From Fen731 sp964481885 (GTDB taxonomy: Bacteria > Actinomycetota > Humimicrobiia > Humimicrobiales > Humimicrobiaceae), in contig CAYZUS010000016.1 of the NCBI GenBank assembly GCA_964481885.1, forward strand, positions 1 to 41,253: DNA of 41,253 nt, in the 5' to 3' direction. Below the pieces are notes generated by a model that was given only the letters and a program-made list of their open reading frames with translations, had not been told where the DNA came from and did no database searches. Made by a program: the position numbers and the translations under genes. Positions 7,818 through 15,952 of this stretch are shown piece by piece (the first letter of the stretch is position 1; each line of letters starts with the position of its first letter).

Positions 7818-8093
7818 TCATGGTTTACATACATTTATATTTTCGATAATAGCGACAATTGTTGCATCAGAAGGAACATCGTTTCCCTCGAATGGCCATG
7901 TCGCTTCCAATCCATCTTCATACCCAACAAAATCCCCTACACCTGCAGCAGTTGTATCCACTGCAACAAGAGTTGCACCGGTGTCTTTGCCTGTGCTTAA
8001 ATTAACAGGCTGCAGTATCTGTAATTTTCGCCCTGACAACCCTTTGTATTTGATTGTGGAAACAACGTTTCCTATTACTCTTGCGTAAAACAT
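7818..8093 (-). CDS. EutN/CcmL-family microcompartment vertex (pentamer) protein 2
   Basis: A 91-residue protein of the same vertex family. It starts MFYARVIGNVVSTIKYKGLSGRKLQIL, then has LVAVDTTAAGVGDFVGYEDGLEA and a C-terminal PSDATIVAIIENINV. It is clearly diverged from the paralogue at 7326, with an acidic, Trp-containing loop (LEATWPFEGNDV) replacing the SSAR loop, so the two probably fill different vertex roles. There is no Shine-Dalgarno; a perfect TATAAT sits so that transcription would begin at the A of the ATG (see 8100-8128), suggesting a leaderless mRNA. The 222 bases to the next vertex gene are very AT-rich with degenerate TTTTGAAAATATT-like repeats. Confidence 0.9.
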   Translation of the reverse strand: MFYARVIGNVVSTIKYKGLSGRKLQILQPVNLSTGKDTGATLVAVDTTAAGVGDFVGYEDGLEATWPFEGNDVPSDATIVAIIENINVCKP

Positions 8094-8099
8094 ATTTAT

Positions 8100-8128
8100 A
8101 TTATACTGGTTTTTTAGATGTTTATAAA
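8100..8128 (-). promoter_or_regulatory. Promoter giving a leaderless transcript of vertex gene 2
   Basis: TTTATA (8128-8123), a 17-base spacer and a perfect TATAAT (8105-8100) on the minus strand. Only six bases separate the -10 from the ATG at 8093, so the start site expected 7 bases downstream coincides with the A of the start codon. No ribosome-binding site is present, which fits leaderless translation, common in Actinobacteria. Confidence 0.6.
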
Positions 8129-8280
8129 TTTTTTTCGTGTATATTCCGCTGACTGATGCTGCTGCCGTTTATTTGGGTTTGCGGAAAGTCGCTTAAACTT
8201 TTGGCAGCAGGTCATCTGCATCTGGTGTTTTTAACATACCGTACAAAACAGTAACCTTGGCAAACCTGGATTCTGTCTTT

Positions 8281-8315
8281 TTATTGGGGCCCCTCTTTAT
8301 AAGAAGCCCCAATAA
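8281..8315. other. Perfect 10-bp inverted repeat (stem-loop)
   Basis: TTATTGGGGC (8281-8290) and its exact reverse complement GCCCCAATAA (8306-8315) enclose a 15-base loop. No T-run follows on either strand in the right orientation, so it is not a standard terminator. It lies in the 443-bp gap (8094-8536) between vertex gene 2 and the 3' end of folD. Confidence 0.5.
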
Positions 8316-8381
8316 ATAACCCTTAAAAAACCCTGTAAAATCAATCAAGTCAGGCTCAAGCTTACTATGGGGCCTGATCAG

Positions 8382-8516
8382 CAAACAAATATTCATCTAT
8401 CTGCCTATTATGCTGAGCCTGACAAACATATATCTATCTGCCTATTATGATGAGCCTGCCAAACATATATACACATCTGCTGCTTATGCTGAGCCCGACA
8501 AACATATATGCATGTC
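8382..8516. repeat. Tandem repeat, about 3.5 copies of a 37-41-bp unit
   Basis: Units begin CAAACATATAT and end ATGCTGAGCCTGA or similar: 8382-8422, 8423-8459, 8460-8498, and a partial copy from 8499. Copies differ by a few substitutions and small indels. It directly abuts the 3' end of folD (stop at 8537). There are no spacers, so it is not a CRISPR array. No gene is seen in the rest of 8094-8536. Confidence 0.8.
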
Positions 8517-8536
8517 TTTTTTGTGTCCGCCAAAGC

Positions 8537-9448
8537 CTATTTAATCAACAGGTTTCTTGCAGCTTTCATGGTGTTGTATAACAGCATTGCCACTGTCATG
8601 ACCCCCACTCCACCCGGTACCGGGGTTATAAGGCTTGATTTTGGCTCAACCTTTAAAAAATCAACATCACCAATCAGTGTGGCGCCTTTGGTCTCGAAAT
8701 CATCTTTTCTCCATGCGAGCAATTCAGGGTTAGCCTTTTCTTTGACAATCCTGTTGATACCTACATCTATTACAACGGCGCCTTCTTTTACCATGTCTTC
8801 TTTAATAAGATAAGGAACTCCCGCAGCTGCTATAAGAATATCTGCGTTCCTCGTGTGCATCTTCAAATCTTTTGTCTCTATATGGCATATTGTTACTGTT
8901 GCCCATTCATTTAAGAGAAGCAGTGTTGTGGGTTTGCCAACAATTTCACTGTGGCCGACCATAACAGCATTTGCTCCCTTCATTACAACCTTTTCCCTTT
9001 TAAGCATTTCAATAATACCGGAAGCAGTCGCAGGTATCAGGCAGTCCTGCTGCGCCACGAGCCTTCCCATATTTACAGGATGAAAGCCGTCTACATCTTT
9101 TTCAGGAAGTATTGCTTCAAGCACCCTGTTTTTATCAATCTGCTGAGGCAGCGGGAGCTGTACAAGAAGACCGTGTATATCGGCTCTTTTATTTAAAATG
9201 TCTATTTGTTCAAGCACTTCTGCAGTTGTAGCGGTGTCCGCCATCCTTATTGTCTCTGATACAAATCCTACTTCATCACAGCCTTTTTGTTTGTTTGATA
9301 CATAGACTTTGGAAGCAGGGTTCTCTCCTACAAGTATTACGGCAAGGCCCGGCTTGACCCCCTTTAGCCTGATGAGCTCATCCACTTCCTTTTTAATCTC
9401 AATTTTTATATCAGCTGCTATCTGATTTCCATTTATCAGTTTACCCAT
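8537..9448 (-). CDS. folD: FolD, methylene-THF dehydrogenase / methenyl-THF cyclohydrolase
   Basis: A 303-residue bifunctional enzyme interconverting methylene-THF, methenyl-THF and formyl-THF. I chose the ATG at 9448, with GAGAGG at good spacing; a TTG five codons earlier overlaps that site. Key residues are the catalytic YVSNK (Y49, K53), QLPLP (97-101) and DVDGFHPVN (119-126). The dinucleotide site is unusual: GHSEIVGKP (165-173) has His in place of the usual Arg of GRS, and CHIET (188-192) has Ile in place of the usual Ser. In the human enzyme that Arg and Ser bind the NADP 2'-phosphate, so this enzyme may use NAD. The usual PCTPxG is PATASG here. It lies 49 bases downstream of fhs in one operon, forming the C1-folate module of the Wood-Ljungdahl methyl branch. 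Confidence 0.95.
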   Translation of the reverse strand: MGKLINGNQIAADIKIEIKKEVDELIRLKGVKPGLAVILVGENPASKVYVSNKQKGCDEVGFVSETIRMADTATTAEVLEQIDILNKRADIHGLLVQLPLPQQIDKNRVLEAILPEKDVDGFHPVNMGRLVAQQDCLIPATASGIIEMLKREKVVMKGANAVMVGHSEIVGKPTTLLLLNEWATVTICHIETKDLKMHTRNADILIAAAGVPYLIKEDMVKEGAVVIDVGINRIVKEKANPELLAWRKDDFETKGATLIGDVDFLKVEPKSSLITPVPGGVGVMTVAMLLYNTMKAARNLLIK

Positions 9449-9497
9449 ATTAAAACCTCTCAACTAAAATTTAATATATTTTCACATACCGCAAAAC

Positions 9498-11195
9498 TTA
9501 AAACATTCCTACGATTTTTCCATCATCATCAATGTCTATCTTTGTACCTGCAGGAACTTTTGGCAAGCCCGGCATTGTCCTCATCTCACCAAGCAGCGGA
9601 TATAAAAACCCTGCGCCAACTGAAGCTTTGACGTCCCTGATTGGAACCCTGAATCCTGTTGGCCTGTTTTTAAGGTTTGGATCATGTGACAGCGAAAGGT
9701 GTGTTTTTGCCATACATATAGGCAGCTTGTCAAAACCCTGCCTTGTGTAGGTCTCTATCTTCTTTTCAGCAAGCGGCAGATAGTCGACACCGTCTGCGCC
9801 ATATATTTTGGTGGCAATGGTCTCAATTTTTTTCTTGATGGACCAGTCAAGAGGATAAAGGAATTTAAAGTCTGAAGGCTTGTCAGCAGCCTTAACAACT
9901 GCTTCGGCAAGTTCCCTGCCGCCGTCGCCGCCCTTTAGCCAGACCTGGCTGACCACAGCATCTTCTGCTCCCGCAGCTTTTGCCCTTTCTTTTATGACCT
10001 CTATTTCCTCTTTTGTATCTGAATCAAAAGCATTAACTGCAACAACAACAGGAACTCCGAAAAGTTTCATGTTTTCAATCATCTTTTCAAGATTGGCGCA
10101 GCCTTTTGCGACCGCTTCAACATTTGGCCTCTGCATCGCATCTTTATCCACAGGCTGTCCAGGGATAAATTCAAAGCCTCCACCGTGCATCTTTAGTGCC
10201 CTGACGGTGCAGACAATAACAACTGCATCCGGAGTAATTCCGCTGTAACGGCATTTTATATTCATGAATTTTTCGGCACCCATATCAGCACCAAAGCCAC
10301 TCTCTGTTACCACATAATCGCCAAGCTTTGTTGCCATCTGGTCAGCAATAATAGAGCTGTTTCCGTGCGCAATATTGGCAAACGGTCCGGCATGAACAAA
10401 ACACGCTCCGCCCTCAAGAGTCTGCAGAAGTGTCGGTTTAATGGCATCTTTTAACAGAACTGTCATGGCGCCGGCAACCTGAAGATCTTCGGCAGTAACG
10501 GCTTTTCCGTCAAAAGTTGAACCGAATACTATTCTGCCGATCCTCTGCCTTAAGTCTTTAAGACTGGTTGTCAGGGCAAGTATGGCCATTACTTCTGACG
10601 CTACAGTAATATCAAAACCGGTTTCCCTTGGGTTTCCGTTTGTGGCCCCGCCAAGGCCCACTACTATATTTCTTAAAACCCTGTCGCTGATGTCTAAAAC
10701 CCTGTTCCATGTAATGCTGAAAGGGTCAATATTTAAATCATTGCCTTTCATCAGATGCGTATCCAGGAATGCTGCAAGCAGGTTGTGGGCAAGCCCTACT
10801 GCGTGGATATCACCGGTCAGATGAAGGTTGAAATCCTCCATCGGAAGAACCTGTGAATAACCTCCGCCTGCTGCGCCGCCTTTTATTCCAAAGACAGGGC
10901 CAAGCGATGGCTGCCTTATGCATGTAACAGTTTTTTTGCCGATTTTATTAAGGGCCTGTGAAAGCCCAATTGTTGTTACGGTCTTGCCTTCACCAAGAGG
11001 TGTAGGGGTTATTGCTGTAACATCAATGTACTTTCCTTTGGGTTTGTCCTTGAGCTCACCCAGAATTTCAAGCTGGACTTTTGCTTTGTAGTTTCCATAA
11101 AGTTCCAGGTATTTTTCATCAATACCTATTGATGAAGCAATTTCCCGGATTGGTTTCATGGTCGCGGCTTGTGCAATATCAATATCACTGAACAC
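9498..11195 (-). CDS. fhs: Formate-tetrahydrofolate ligase
   Basis: A 565-residue enzyme that makes 10-formyl-THF from formate, THF and ATP. It is full length and highly conserved: nucleotide-binding TPTPLGEGKTVTTIGL (P-loop region 65-72), KGGAAGGGYSQV, FVHAGPFANIAHGNSS and the C-terminal MRTMPGLPKVPAG. The start is GTG at 11195, preceded by AAAGGGGG five bases away; no upstream ATG is available. With folD directly downstream it forms the entry of the methyl branch of the Wood-Ljungdahl pathway or of folate-dependent purine and serine metabolism. A promoter (11292-11320) and an intervening terminator-like hairpin (11228-11282) suggest control by transcription attenuation. Confidence 0.97.
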   Translation of the reverse strand: MFSDIDIAQAATMKPIREIASSIGIDEKYLELYGNYKAKVQLEILGELKDKPKGKYIDVTAITPTPLGEGKTVTTIGLSQALNKIGKKTVTCIRQPSLGPVFGIKGGAAGGGYSQVLPMEDFNLHLTGDIHAVGLAHNLLAAFLDTHLMKGNDLNIDPFSITWNRVLDISDRVLRNIVVGLGGATNGNPRETGFDITVASEVMAILALTTSLKDLRQRIGRIVFGSTFDGKAVTAEDLQVAGAMTVLLKDAIKPTLLQTLEGGACFVHAGPFANIAHGNSSIIADQMATKLGDYVVTESGFGADMGAEKFMNIKCRYSGITPDAVVIVCTVRALKMHGGGFEFIPGQPVDKDAMQRPNVEAVAKGCANLEKMIENMKLFGVPVVVAVNAFDSDTKEEIEVIKERAKAAGAEDAVVSQVWLKGGDGGRELAEAVVKAADKPSDFKFLYPLDWSIKKKIETIATKIYGADGVDYLPLAEKKIETYTRQGFDKLPICMAKTHLSLSHDPNLKNRPTGFRVPIRDVKASVGAGFLYPLLGEMRTMPGLPKVPAGTKIDIDDDGKIVGMF

Positions 11196-11227
11196 TGTGG
11201 CCCCCTTTAATCTTTTTCTAGTTTTTT

Positions 11228-11282
11228 AAAAAAAAGATTATCATGCTTTAGGGTTGTTTCTGCAGCACTTAAAGCATAATAA
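11228..11282 (-). terminator. Terminator-like hairpin in the fhs leader (possible attenuator)
   Basis: On the minus strand a 13-bp stem (11282-11270 with 11250-11238, one G-U pair) around a 19-base loop is followed two bases later by a run of eight Ts (11235-11228). This is a rho-independent terminator shape, though the stem is AT-rich. It lies between the predicted fhs promoter and the fhs ribosome-binding site, so it should act in cis on fhs-folD. No known riboswitch is recognised in the roughly 90-base leader. Confidence 0.5.
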
Positions 11283-11291
11283 TTAGGGAAG

Positions 11292-11320
11292 ATTATATAT
11301 GAATTACAAGCCTGTTACAA
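11292..11320 (-). promoter_or_regulatory. Promoter of fhs-folD
   Basis: TTGTAA (11320-11315), a 17-base spacer and a perfect TATAAT (11297-11292) on the minus strand. Transcription would start near 11285, immediately before the leader hairpin and about 90 bases ahead of the GTG start of fhs. Confidence 0.55.
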
Positions 11321-11361
11321 TAAGAATTCCGCAGGTTATTGCGGCCATGCATCTTTATAAA

Positions 11362-11420
11362 AAATAAAGGGGAGGACCGCCCAAACTACTGTCCAAGTTT
11401 GGCAAACCACCCCTTTATTT
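11362..11420. terminator. Strong, probably bidirectional terminator after the lipoprotein gene
   Basis: A 14-bp outer stem (11362-11375 with 11407-11420, one mismatch), with an inner CCAAACT/AGTTTGG stem, is flanked by T-rich sequence on both strands. It lies 39 bases beyond the stop of the lipoprotein gene read on the minus strand and separates that gene from the fhs promoter. Confidence 0.75.
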
Positions 11421-11458
11421 ATTTTTTAACATCATCTAATAACGTAAAAGACTGATGT

Positions 11459-11992
11459 TTATTTTTCACTTATGTTTAAAATTACAGATACTTCTGTATC
11501 GTTCTCTGTCACCCACAATGTAACAACATATTTGTCATCGCTTGACTGAAGAGAATAGGTCTTTTCGCCGTCAGCTTCAAAAACTGAATCACTGTCGGTT
11601 GCCATACCAGACAACTTTGATTTATACCAGTCATAAAGTTCCTGCCCTGTGCCATCATAAGTGCCGCTAACGTTCCAGTTGGATTTGCCATCAGTTTTGG
11701 ATGAACCTGAAAAAGCTATTTTTATCTTGTCGTTTACAGGTACTAAAGAGGGCCACCCTGTGGGTACAGTGGTACCTCCGAGGCTGAATTCATTTCCCTG
11801 TTCATCAGTAGTCTTGATTTCGCCATTATCCAGGTTTATGTCAATGCTTTCACCTGATTTTGCCGCAGCTCCTTCGATTGCTTTCTCCACCAGTTTTGAT
11901 GCTATCTGCTGCGCGCACCCGCCCATCGATATTACAAGAGCTGCTGAAATTGCAAGCACAGCAATAACAACCCATACTTTTTTCATTACCAT
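11459..11992 (-). CDS. Predicted lipoprotein of unknown function
   Basis: A 177-residue protein with a basic start (MVMKKVW), a hydrophobic stretch and a lipobox-like ISMGGC with the lipidated Cys at position 26. The mature part has an Asp/Gly/Ser-rich region, then a globular segment containing VPTGWPSLVPVNDKIKIAFS and ELYDWYKSKLSGM, resembling small secreted proteins whose domain is built of beta strands with a WYKSKL helix. AAAGGAAAGG precedes the ATG at normal spacing. It stands alone between two terminators. No specific family or substrate can be named. Membrane anchoring on the outer face of the cytoplasmic membrane is predicted from the lipobox. Confidence 0.85.
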   Translation of the reverse strand: MVMKKVWVVIAVLAISAALVISMGGCAQQIASKLVEKAIEGAAAKSGESIDINLDNGEIKTTDEQGNEFSLGGTTVPTGWPSLVPVNDKIKIAFSGSSKTDGKSNWNVSGTYDGTGQELYDWYKSKLSGMATDSDSVFEADGEKTYSLQSSDDKYVVTLWVTENDTEVSVILNISEK

Positions 11993-12417
11993 TCCATTAC
12001 CTTTCCTTTCATATTTATTTTAGCAGTTACTTTTATGTTTTTATTCAATATTTTTTTAATACCAGAATTTCTTTCGTATTCTTATGTTAGAAAAATATTC
12101 GTTTAAAACTATTATATATTTTCAATGATACTATGTTAGTATCTATTGTCAATAAATAATAAAATTTATTTTTACATCTATGCCTGATAAAACTTGTTTT
12201 CTGAATTTACTTTCCAATTTTGCCAGTTTAATTAAAAAAATCAAGCTCTAAATACGCAAAAAATAATTTCAGGCAAATGCTATGGATTATATAAAATAAT
12301 CTGCCGGATAAATAAATAAACCAGAAATTATTATTTTAAGTATTCGGCAGTTTTTGGTGAAAAGTAAAACTATTTTTTTAAATATGTATAAAGAAATTCT
12401 TAGATATCAGAAATAAT
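11993..12417. other. 425-bp AT-rich intergenic region
   Basis: Holds the promoter region of the lipoprotein gene (no single convincing -35/-10 pair) and the downstream end of lepA. The only structure I can support is the hairpin at 12301-12350; no open frame of note is present. Confidence 0.45.
12301..12355. terminator. Candidate terminator downstream of lepA
   Basis: CTGCCG (12301-12306) pairs with CGGCAG (12345-12350), with additional A/T pairing inside (AATAAATAA against TTATTATTT). A T5 follows on the plus strand and ATTATTTTAT on the minus strand. It is 68 bases past the lepA stop; moderate support only. Confidence 0.35.
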
Positions 12418-14229
12418 TTATTTTCCTGTATCAATATTATAAAAACTCATGAATGCTTCACTGGGGATTTCGACTTTGCCGATTCTTTTCATTTTCTTTT
12501 TGCCTTTTTTCTGTTTCTCAAGCACTTTTCTTTTCCTCGTAATGTCTCCACCATAAAGCCCGGAGGTCACGTCTTTTCTGTAAGGGGCTATCTTTTCTTT
12601 GGCAATGATCCTTTTACCTATGGCAGCCTGGATTGAAATCTCAAAATTTTCCCTTGAAATAAGCTTCCTTAATTTGGTTGTAAGCTCTCGTCCCAGGTTA
12701 TAGGCTCTGTCTTTATGGACAATTGTTGAAAGCTCATCAACCTGGCCGCCGGCAACAAGTATGTCCAGTTTCACAAGGTCTGAAGGTCTAAAACCTAAAA
12801 GCTCATAATCAAGAGAGGCAAAACCGGCGCTTACTGATTTTAAAAGATTAAAAAAGTCCACTATTATCTCGGAGAGTGGCAATATATACTTGATTTCAAC
12901 ACGCTCCACCGAAAGATACTGCATGTCAACGAATTCCCCACGCTTTCCGTTTGCGACACTCATTATTTCCCCGATATAGTCTTTAGGACTAATTATGCTC
13001 GCATTTACAAATGGCTCATGTATCTGGCTGATTTTTTCTTCATTGGGAAAATCAGAAGGCTTCTTGACTTCGATTGTCTCTCCGTCTGTTTTTACAATCT
13101 TATATGCAACGTTTGGGGCCGTTGTTATAAGGCTTAAATCATATTCCCTTTCAAGCCTCTCTTTTACAATTTCCATATGGAGAAGGCCCAGAAACCCGCA
13201 CCTGAATCCGAACCCCAGAGCATTTGAAACTTCCGGCGCGTAGTCAAGAGACGAGTCATTCAGAGAGAGCTTACCCAAAGCTTCCCTTAAATCTTCGTAT
13301 CTCACTCCTTCTACCGGGAACAGTCCGCAGTAAACCATGGGTTTTGGCTTTTTATAACCGTGAAGCAGTGTCTCGGCAGGGTCCTTTACGGTTGTAACAG
13401 TGTCGCCCACTATTATATTGCCGATTTCTTTAACTCCGGTGATTATGTAGCCAACCTCACCTGCTGTAAGGTTATCCTTCTTTATCATCTTGGGGGTTAA
13501 AACGCCGACTTCTTCAACAGAAGTTACGGAGTTTTCTGCCATGAATTTTATTTTCATGCCCGCTTCAATAAACCCGTTTACAACCTTAATAAAAACAACA
13601 ATACCCCTGTATGAATCGTACTCTGAGTCAAAAATAAGCGCCTGCAGAGGTTTTTCTGCATCTCCTTTCGGTGGAGGTATGTCGACGACTATTCTTTCAA
13701 GTATTTCTTCGACACCTATGCCTGTCTTGGCGCTAATGTGAAGCATTTTATTTTTATCTGTACCAAGAACGAGCCCGAGTTCCTCTGAAACTTCTTCGGG
13801 TCTGGCACTTTGGAGATCTATCTTGTTTATAACAGGTATTATCTCCAGGTCATCGGCAAGGGCAAGATATATATTTGCCAGAGTCTGAGCCTGAATTCCC
13901 TGTGTGGCATCAACGACAAGCACTGCACCTTCGCAGGCAGCAAGGCTTCTTGAGACTTCATATGAAAAGTCAACATGGCCCGGTGTGTCGATAAGGTTAA
14001 AAATATAGCAGTTGCCGTCCAGCTTGCAATTATAAAGAACCCTGACGGCATGGGCCTTGATTGTTATGCCCCTCTCCCGCTCCAGATCCATATCGTCAAG
14101 ATACTGTTCAAGCATGTCTCTTGAACTGACCGTATCAGTCATCTCAAGTATCCTGTCAGCAAGCGTTGACTTGCCATGATCGATATGCGCAATTATTGAA
14201 AAATTCCTTATTAAATTTATGTCTGTCAT
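12418..14229 (-). CDS. lepA: LepA / elongation factor 4
   Basis: A 603-residue translational GTPase with all G motifs: AHIDHGKST (14-22), RGITIKAHAVR, DTPGHVDF, NKIDL and SAKTG. The LepA-specific C-terminal domain ends in KRKRVLEKQKKGKKKMK-like sequence (here ITRKRKVLEKQKKGKKKMK). LepA binds the ribosome and affects initiation or back-translocation; it is nearly universal in bacteria. ATG start with GGAG inside the 3' end of murJ. It abuts murJ with no spacing, so the two form an operon. Full length, nothing missing. Confidence 0.97.
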   Translation of the reverse strand: MTDINLIRNFSIIAHIDHGKSTLADRILEMTDTVSSRDMLEQYLDDMDLERERGITIKAHAVRVLYNCKLDGNCYIFNLIDTPGHVDFSYEVSRSLAACEGAVLVVDATQGIQAQTLANIYLALADDLEIIPVINKIDLQSARPEEVSEELGLVLGTDKNKMLHISAKTGIGVEEILERIVVDIPPPKGDAEKPLQALIFDSEYDSYRGIVVFIKVVNGFIEAGMKIKFMAENSVTSVEEVGVLTPKMIKKDNLTAGEVGYIITGVKEIGNIIVGDTVTTVKDPAETLLHGYKKPKPMVYCGLFPVEGVRYEDLREALGKLSLNDSSLDYAPEVSNALGFGFRCGFLGLLHMEIVKERLEREYDLSLITTAPNVAYKIVKTDGETIEVKKPSDFPNEEKISQIHEPFVNASIISPKDYIGEIMSVANGKRGEFVDMQYLSVERVEIKYILPLSEIIVDFFNLLKSVSAGFASLDYELLGFRPSDLVKLDILVAGGQVDELSTIVHKDRAYNLGRELTTKLRKLISRENFEISIQAAIGKRIIAKEKIAPYRKDVTSGLYGGDITRKRKVLEKQKKGKKKMKRIGKVEIPSEAFMSFYNIDTGK

Positions 14230-15834
14230 TTATTCTATCTCCGAGTACCCTGTATTCCTGCGTTTTAAATTCTTAAAGAGGCCAAAAGCAAATTTTATTT
14301 CCTCCATCTTAAGCAAATATGTAAACAGCAGGTATATGCCTGCAGAGGCTATTATGATGGAAAGAAGAATAAAAATAAAATACCACAGGTTAGTGTAAGC
14401 ATATTTTTTTAGAAAATGCCATAAAAAGTAAATTGCAATGCCCATTACTGCTGATGAAAGAACTATCTTGACGTAAGATTTTATTATCCTCTTTCCGCCG
14501 AGAAAACCGACTTTTTTCCTTAAAATTATTATAAGGGTGACCACATTAAAAACTGATACAAGGGTCGTTGAGAGGGCAACCCCTGAAACATTCATAAACC
14601 TTATGAGGACCCAGTCCAAAATCGCATTAAGCGCAATTGAAAAAACTGCCACCTTAAGAGGCGTTTTAACATTCTTGAAAGCATAAAATATCCTGTTTAA
14701 AATCATTAAAAGCCCGAAAAAAACAAGTCCCAGGCTGTGAAAAATCAGTATATATGACACTGTTTCTGTATTCTGGGCGGTAAAATTATTGCGCTCGAAA
14801 AGCAGCCTTATAACCGGATAGCTTAGAATGATAAGGCCCGTAACCGCAGGTATCATTATATAGCCTATTTCCCTTACTCCGAGCGAAAAGCTTTCCTTTA
14901 TGCCGTTTGTGTCCCCGGAAGCAGCCTGGCGTGAAATAAGTGGATAAAGCACAGTTACTATGGCAACTGAAAAAATCCCCAGTGGCAGATTTGCAACTCT
15001 CCAGGAAAGGTCAAGCGCAGTGGTGTTGCCTGCGCCAAGTCCCAGAGCAAAAAATTTATCGACACTGTTGTTTAACTGCACTGCGCCAAGGCTTAAAAGT
15101 ATCGGAAGCATCAGGGAAAATACCTCTTTTACTGCCTTGTTTTTAAAATCAATGATGAAACGGTACCGGATTTTTGCAACCCTTATCTGCGGCAATTGGA
15201 CAATAAGCTGGAAAACCGAACCGGCCATTGTGCCTATTGCCATGCTTATTATACCAAGCCTTAAAGTAAACACTGACACAGATATAACTATAAGAATGTT
15301 TAATATAAACGGAGCAAGTGCCGGGAGCGTAAACAGGTTATGGGCATTCAGGATACCCGTTGTCAGGCCGGATATGCTGAGCATTAAAACAGAAAACGCC
15401 ATTATCCGGTTCATTATGACAAATTTTGCAATGTCGAGCTGATTACCGGCAATTTTCGACAAAAGCATTCCAATCTGTGGCGAAAAGACAAAAAGGGCCG
15501 CAGATATTATAATGAAAAAAATAATCATTATGTTTGTAACAGAACTTACAAAAGTTTCTACTTCCTGCCTGGTTCTCTCTTTGATATATGACGAATAGAC
15601 AGGAATGAACGCTGCAATAATTAGTGACTGGGCAAAAAGTATATAAAAAAGGTTAGGTATAAAAAAGGCCCAGGTGTAAGCGTCAGTATCATAACTCATT
15701 CCAAAGTACCCGGCCATGATTTGATCCCTGACCAGCCCTGATATTTTGGAAAGAAGAGTTACAATAATGACGATAACGGTTGCGCTAAATATTCTTTTCC
15801 TCGAAAGGAGGAAGTCTTCCTTTATCTCCTGCAT
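14230..15834 (-). CDS. murJ: MurJ (MviN), lipid II flippase
   Basis: A 534-residue polytopic membrane protein of the MOP superfamily. The N-terminal segment ATVIVIIVTLLSKISGLVRD is the family signature, and about 14 hydrophobic segments follow, with AFFIPNLFYILFAQS and a conserved RIFYAFKNVKTPLK late in the protein. MurJ moves the peptidoglycan precursor lipid II across the cytoplasmic membrane. It has no Shine-Dalgarno; a TATAAT at 15849-15844 would start transcription about three bases before the ATG, so the mRNA may be nearly leaderless. It lies directly upstream of lepA and is divergent from rpsT. Confidence 0.95.
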   Translation of the reverse strand: MQEIKEDFLLSRKRIFSATVIVIIVTLLSKISGLVRDQIMAGYFGMSYDTDAYTWAFFIPNLFYILFAQSLIIAAFIPVYSSYIKERTRQEVETFVSSVTNIMIIFFIIISAALFVFSPQIGMLLSKIAGNQLDIAKFVIMNRIMAFSVLMLSISGLTTGILNAHNLFTLPALAPFILNILIVISVSVFTLRLGIISMAIGTMAGSVFQLIVQLPQIRVAKIRYRFIIDFKNKAVKEVFSLMLPILLSLGAVQLNNSVDKFFALGLGAGNTTALDLSWRVANLPLGIFSVAIVTVLYPLISRQAASGDTNGIKESFSLGVREIGYIMIPAVTGLIILSYPVIRLLFERNNFTAQNTETVSYILIFHSLGLVFFGLLMILNRIFYAFKNVKTPLKVAVFSIALNAILDWVLIRFMNVSGVALSTTLVSVFNVVTLIIILRKKVGFLGGKRIIKSYVKIVLSSAVMGIAIYFLWHFLKKYAYTNLWYFIFILLSIIIASAGIYLLFTYLLKMEEIKFAFGLFKNLKRRNTGYSEIE

Positions 15835-15952
15835 AATTTTGGTATTATATCATTATAATTTGTAAATATAATAAATATTTTTGTTTTTTAAAAAAAGATG
15901 CTAAAATACCTAGTCGTTTAAAAATTATTGTATTTCGGAGGTTTAAGTATAA
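15835..15952. promoter_or_regulatory. Divergent promoter region murJ / rpsT
   Basis: This AT-rich 118-bp spacer carries a minus-strand TATAAT (15849-15844) close to the murJ start and a plus-strand TAAAAT (15902-15907) for rpsT. Neither has a convincing -35. The rpsT ribosome-binding site GGAGG is at 15937-15941, eleven bases from its TTG start. Confidence 0.45.

Noticed and set aside
8193..8396. 67-codon minus-strand open frame downstream of vertex gene 2
   Set aside because: Starts within the tandem repeat, covers the 10-bp stem-loop, no Shine-Dalgarno and no family resemblance.
8382..8516. Possible CRISPR array
   Set aside because: Units are directly adjacent and diverged, no unique spacers, no cas genes. 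The same holds for the 17-bp units at 40091-40156.
11196..11285. THF riboswitch in the fhs leader
   Set aside because: The leader is about 90 bases and dominated by one hairpin; I see none of the conserved junction elements, so I describe it only as attenuator-like.
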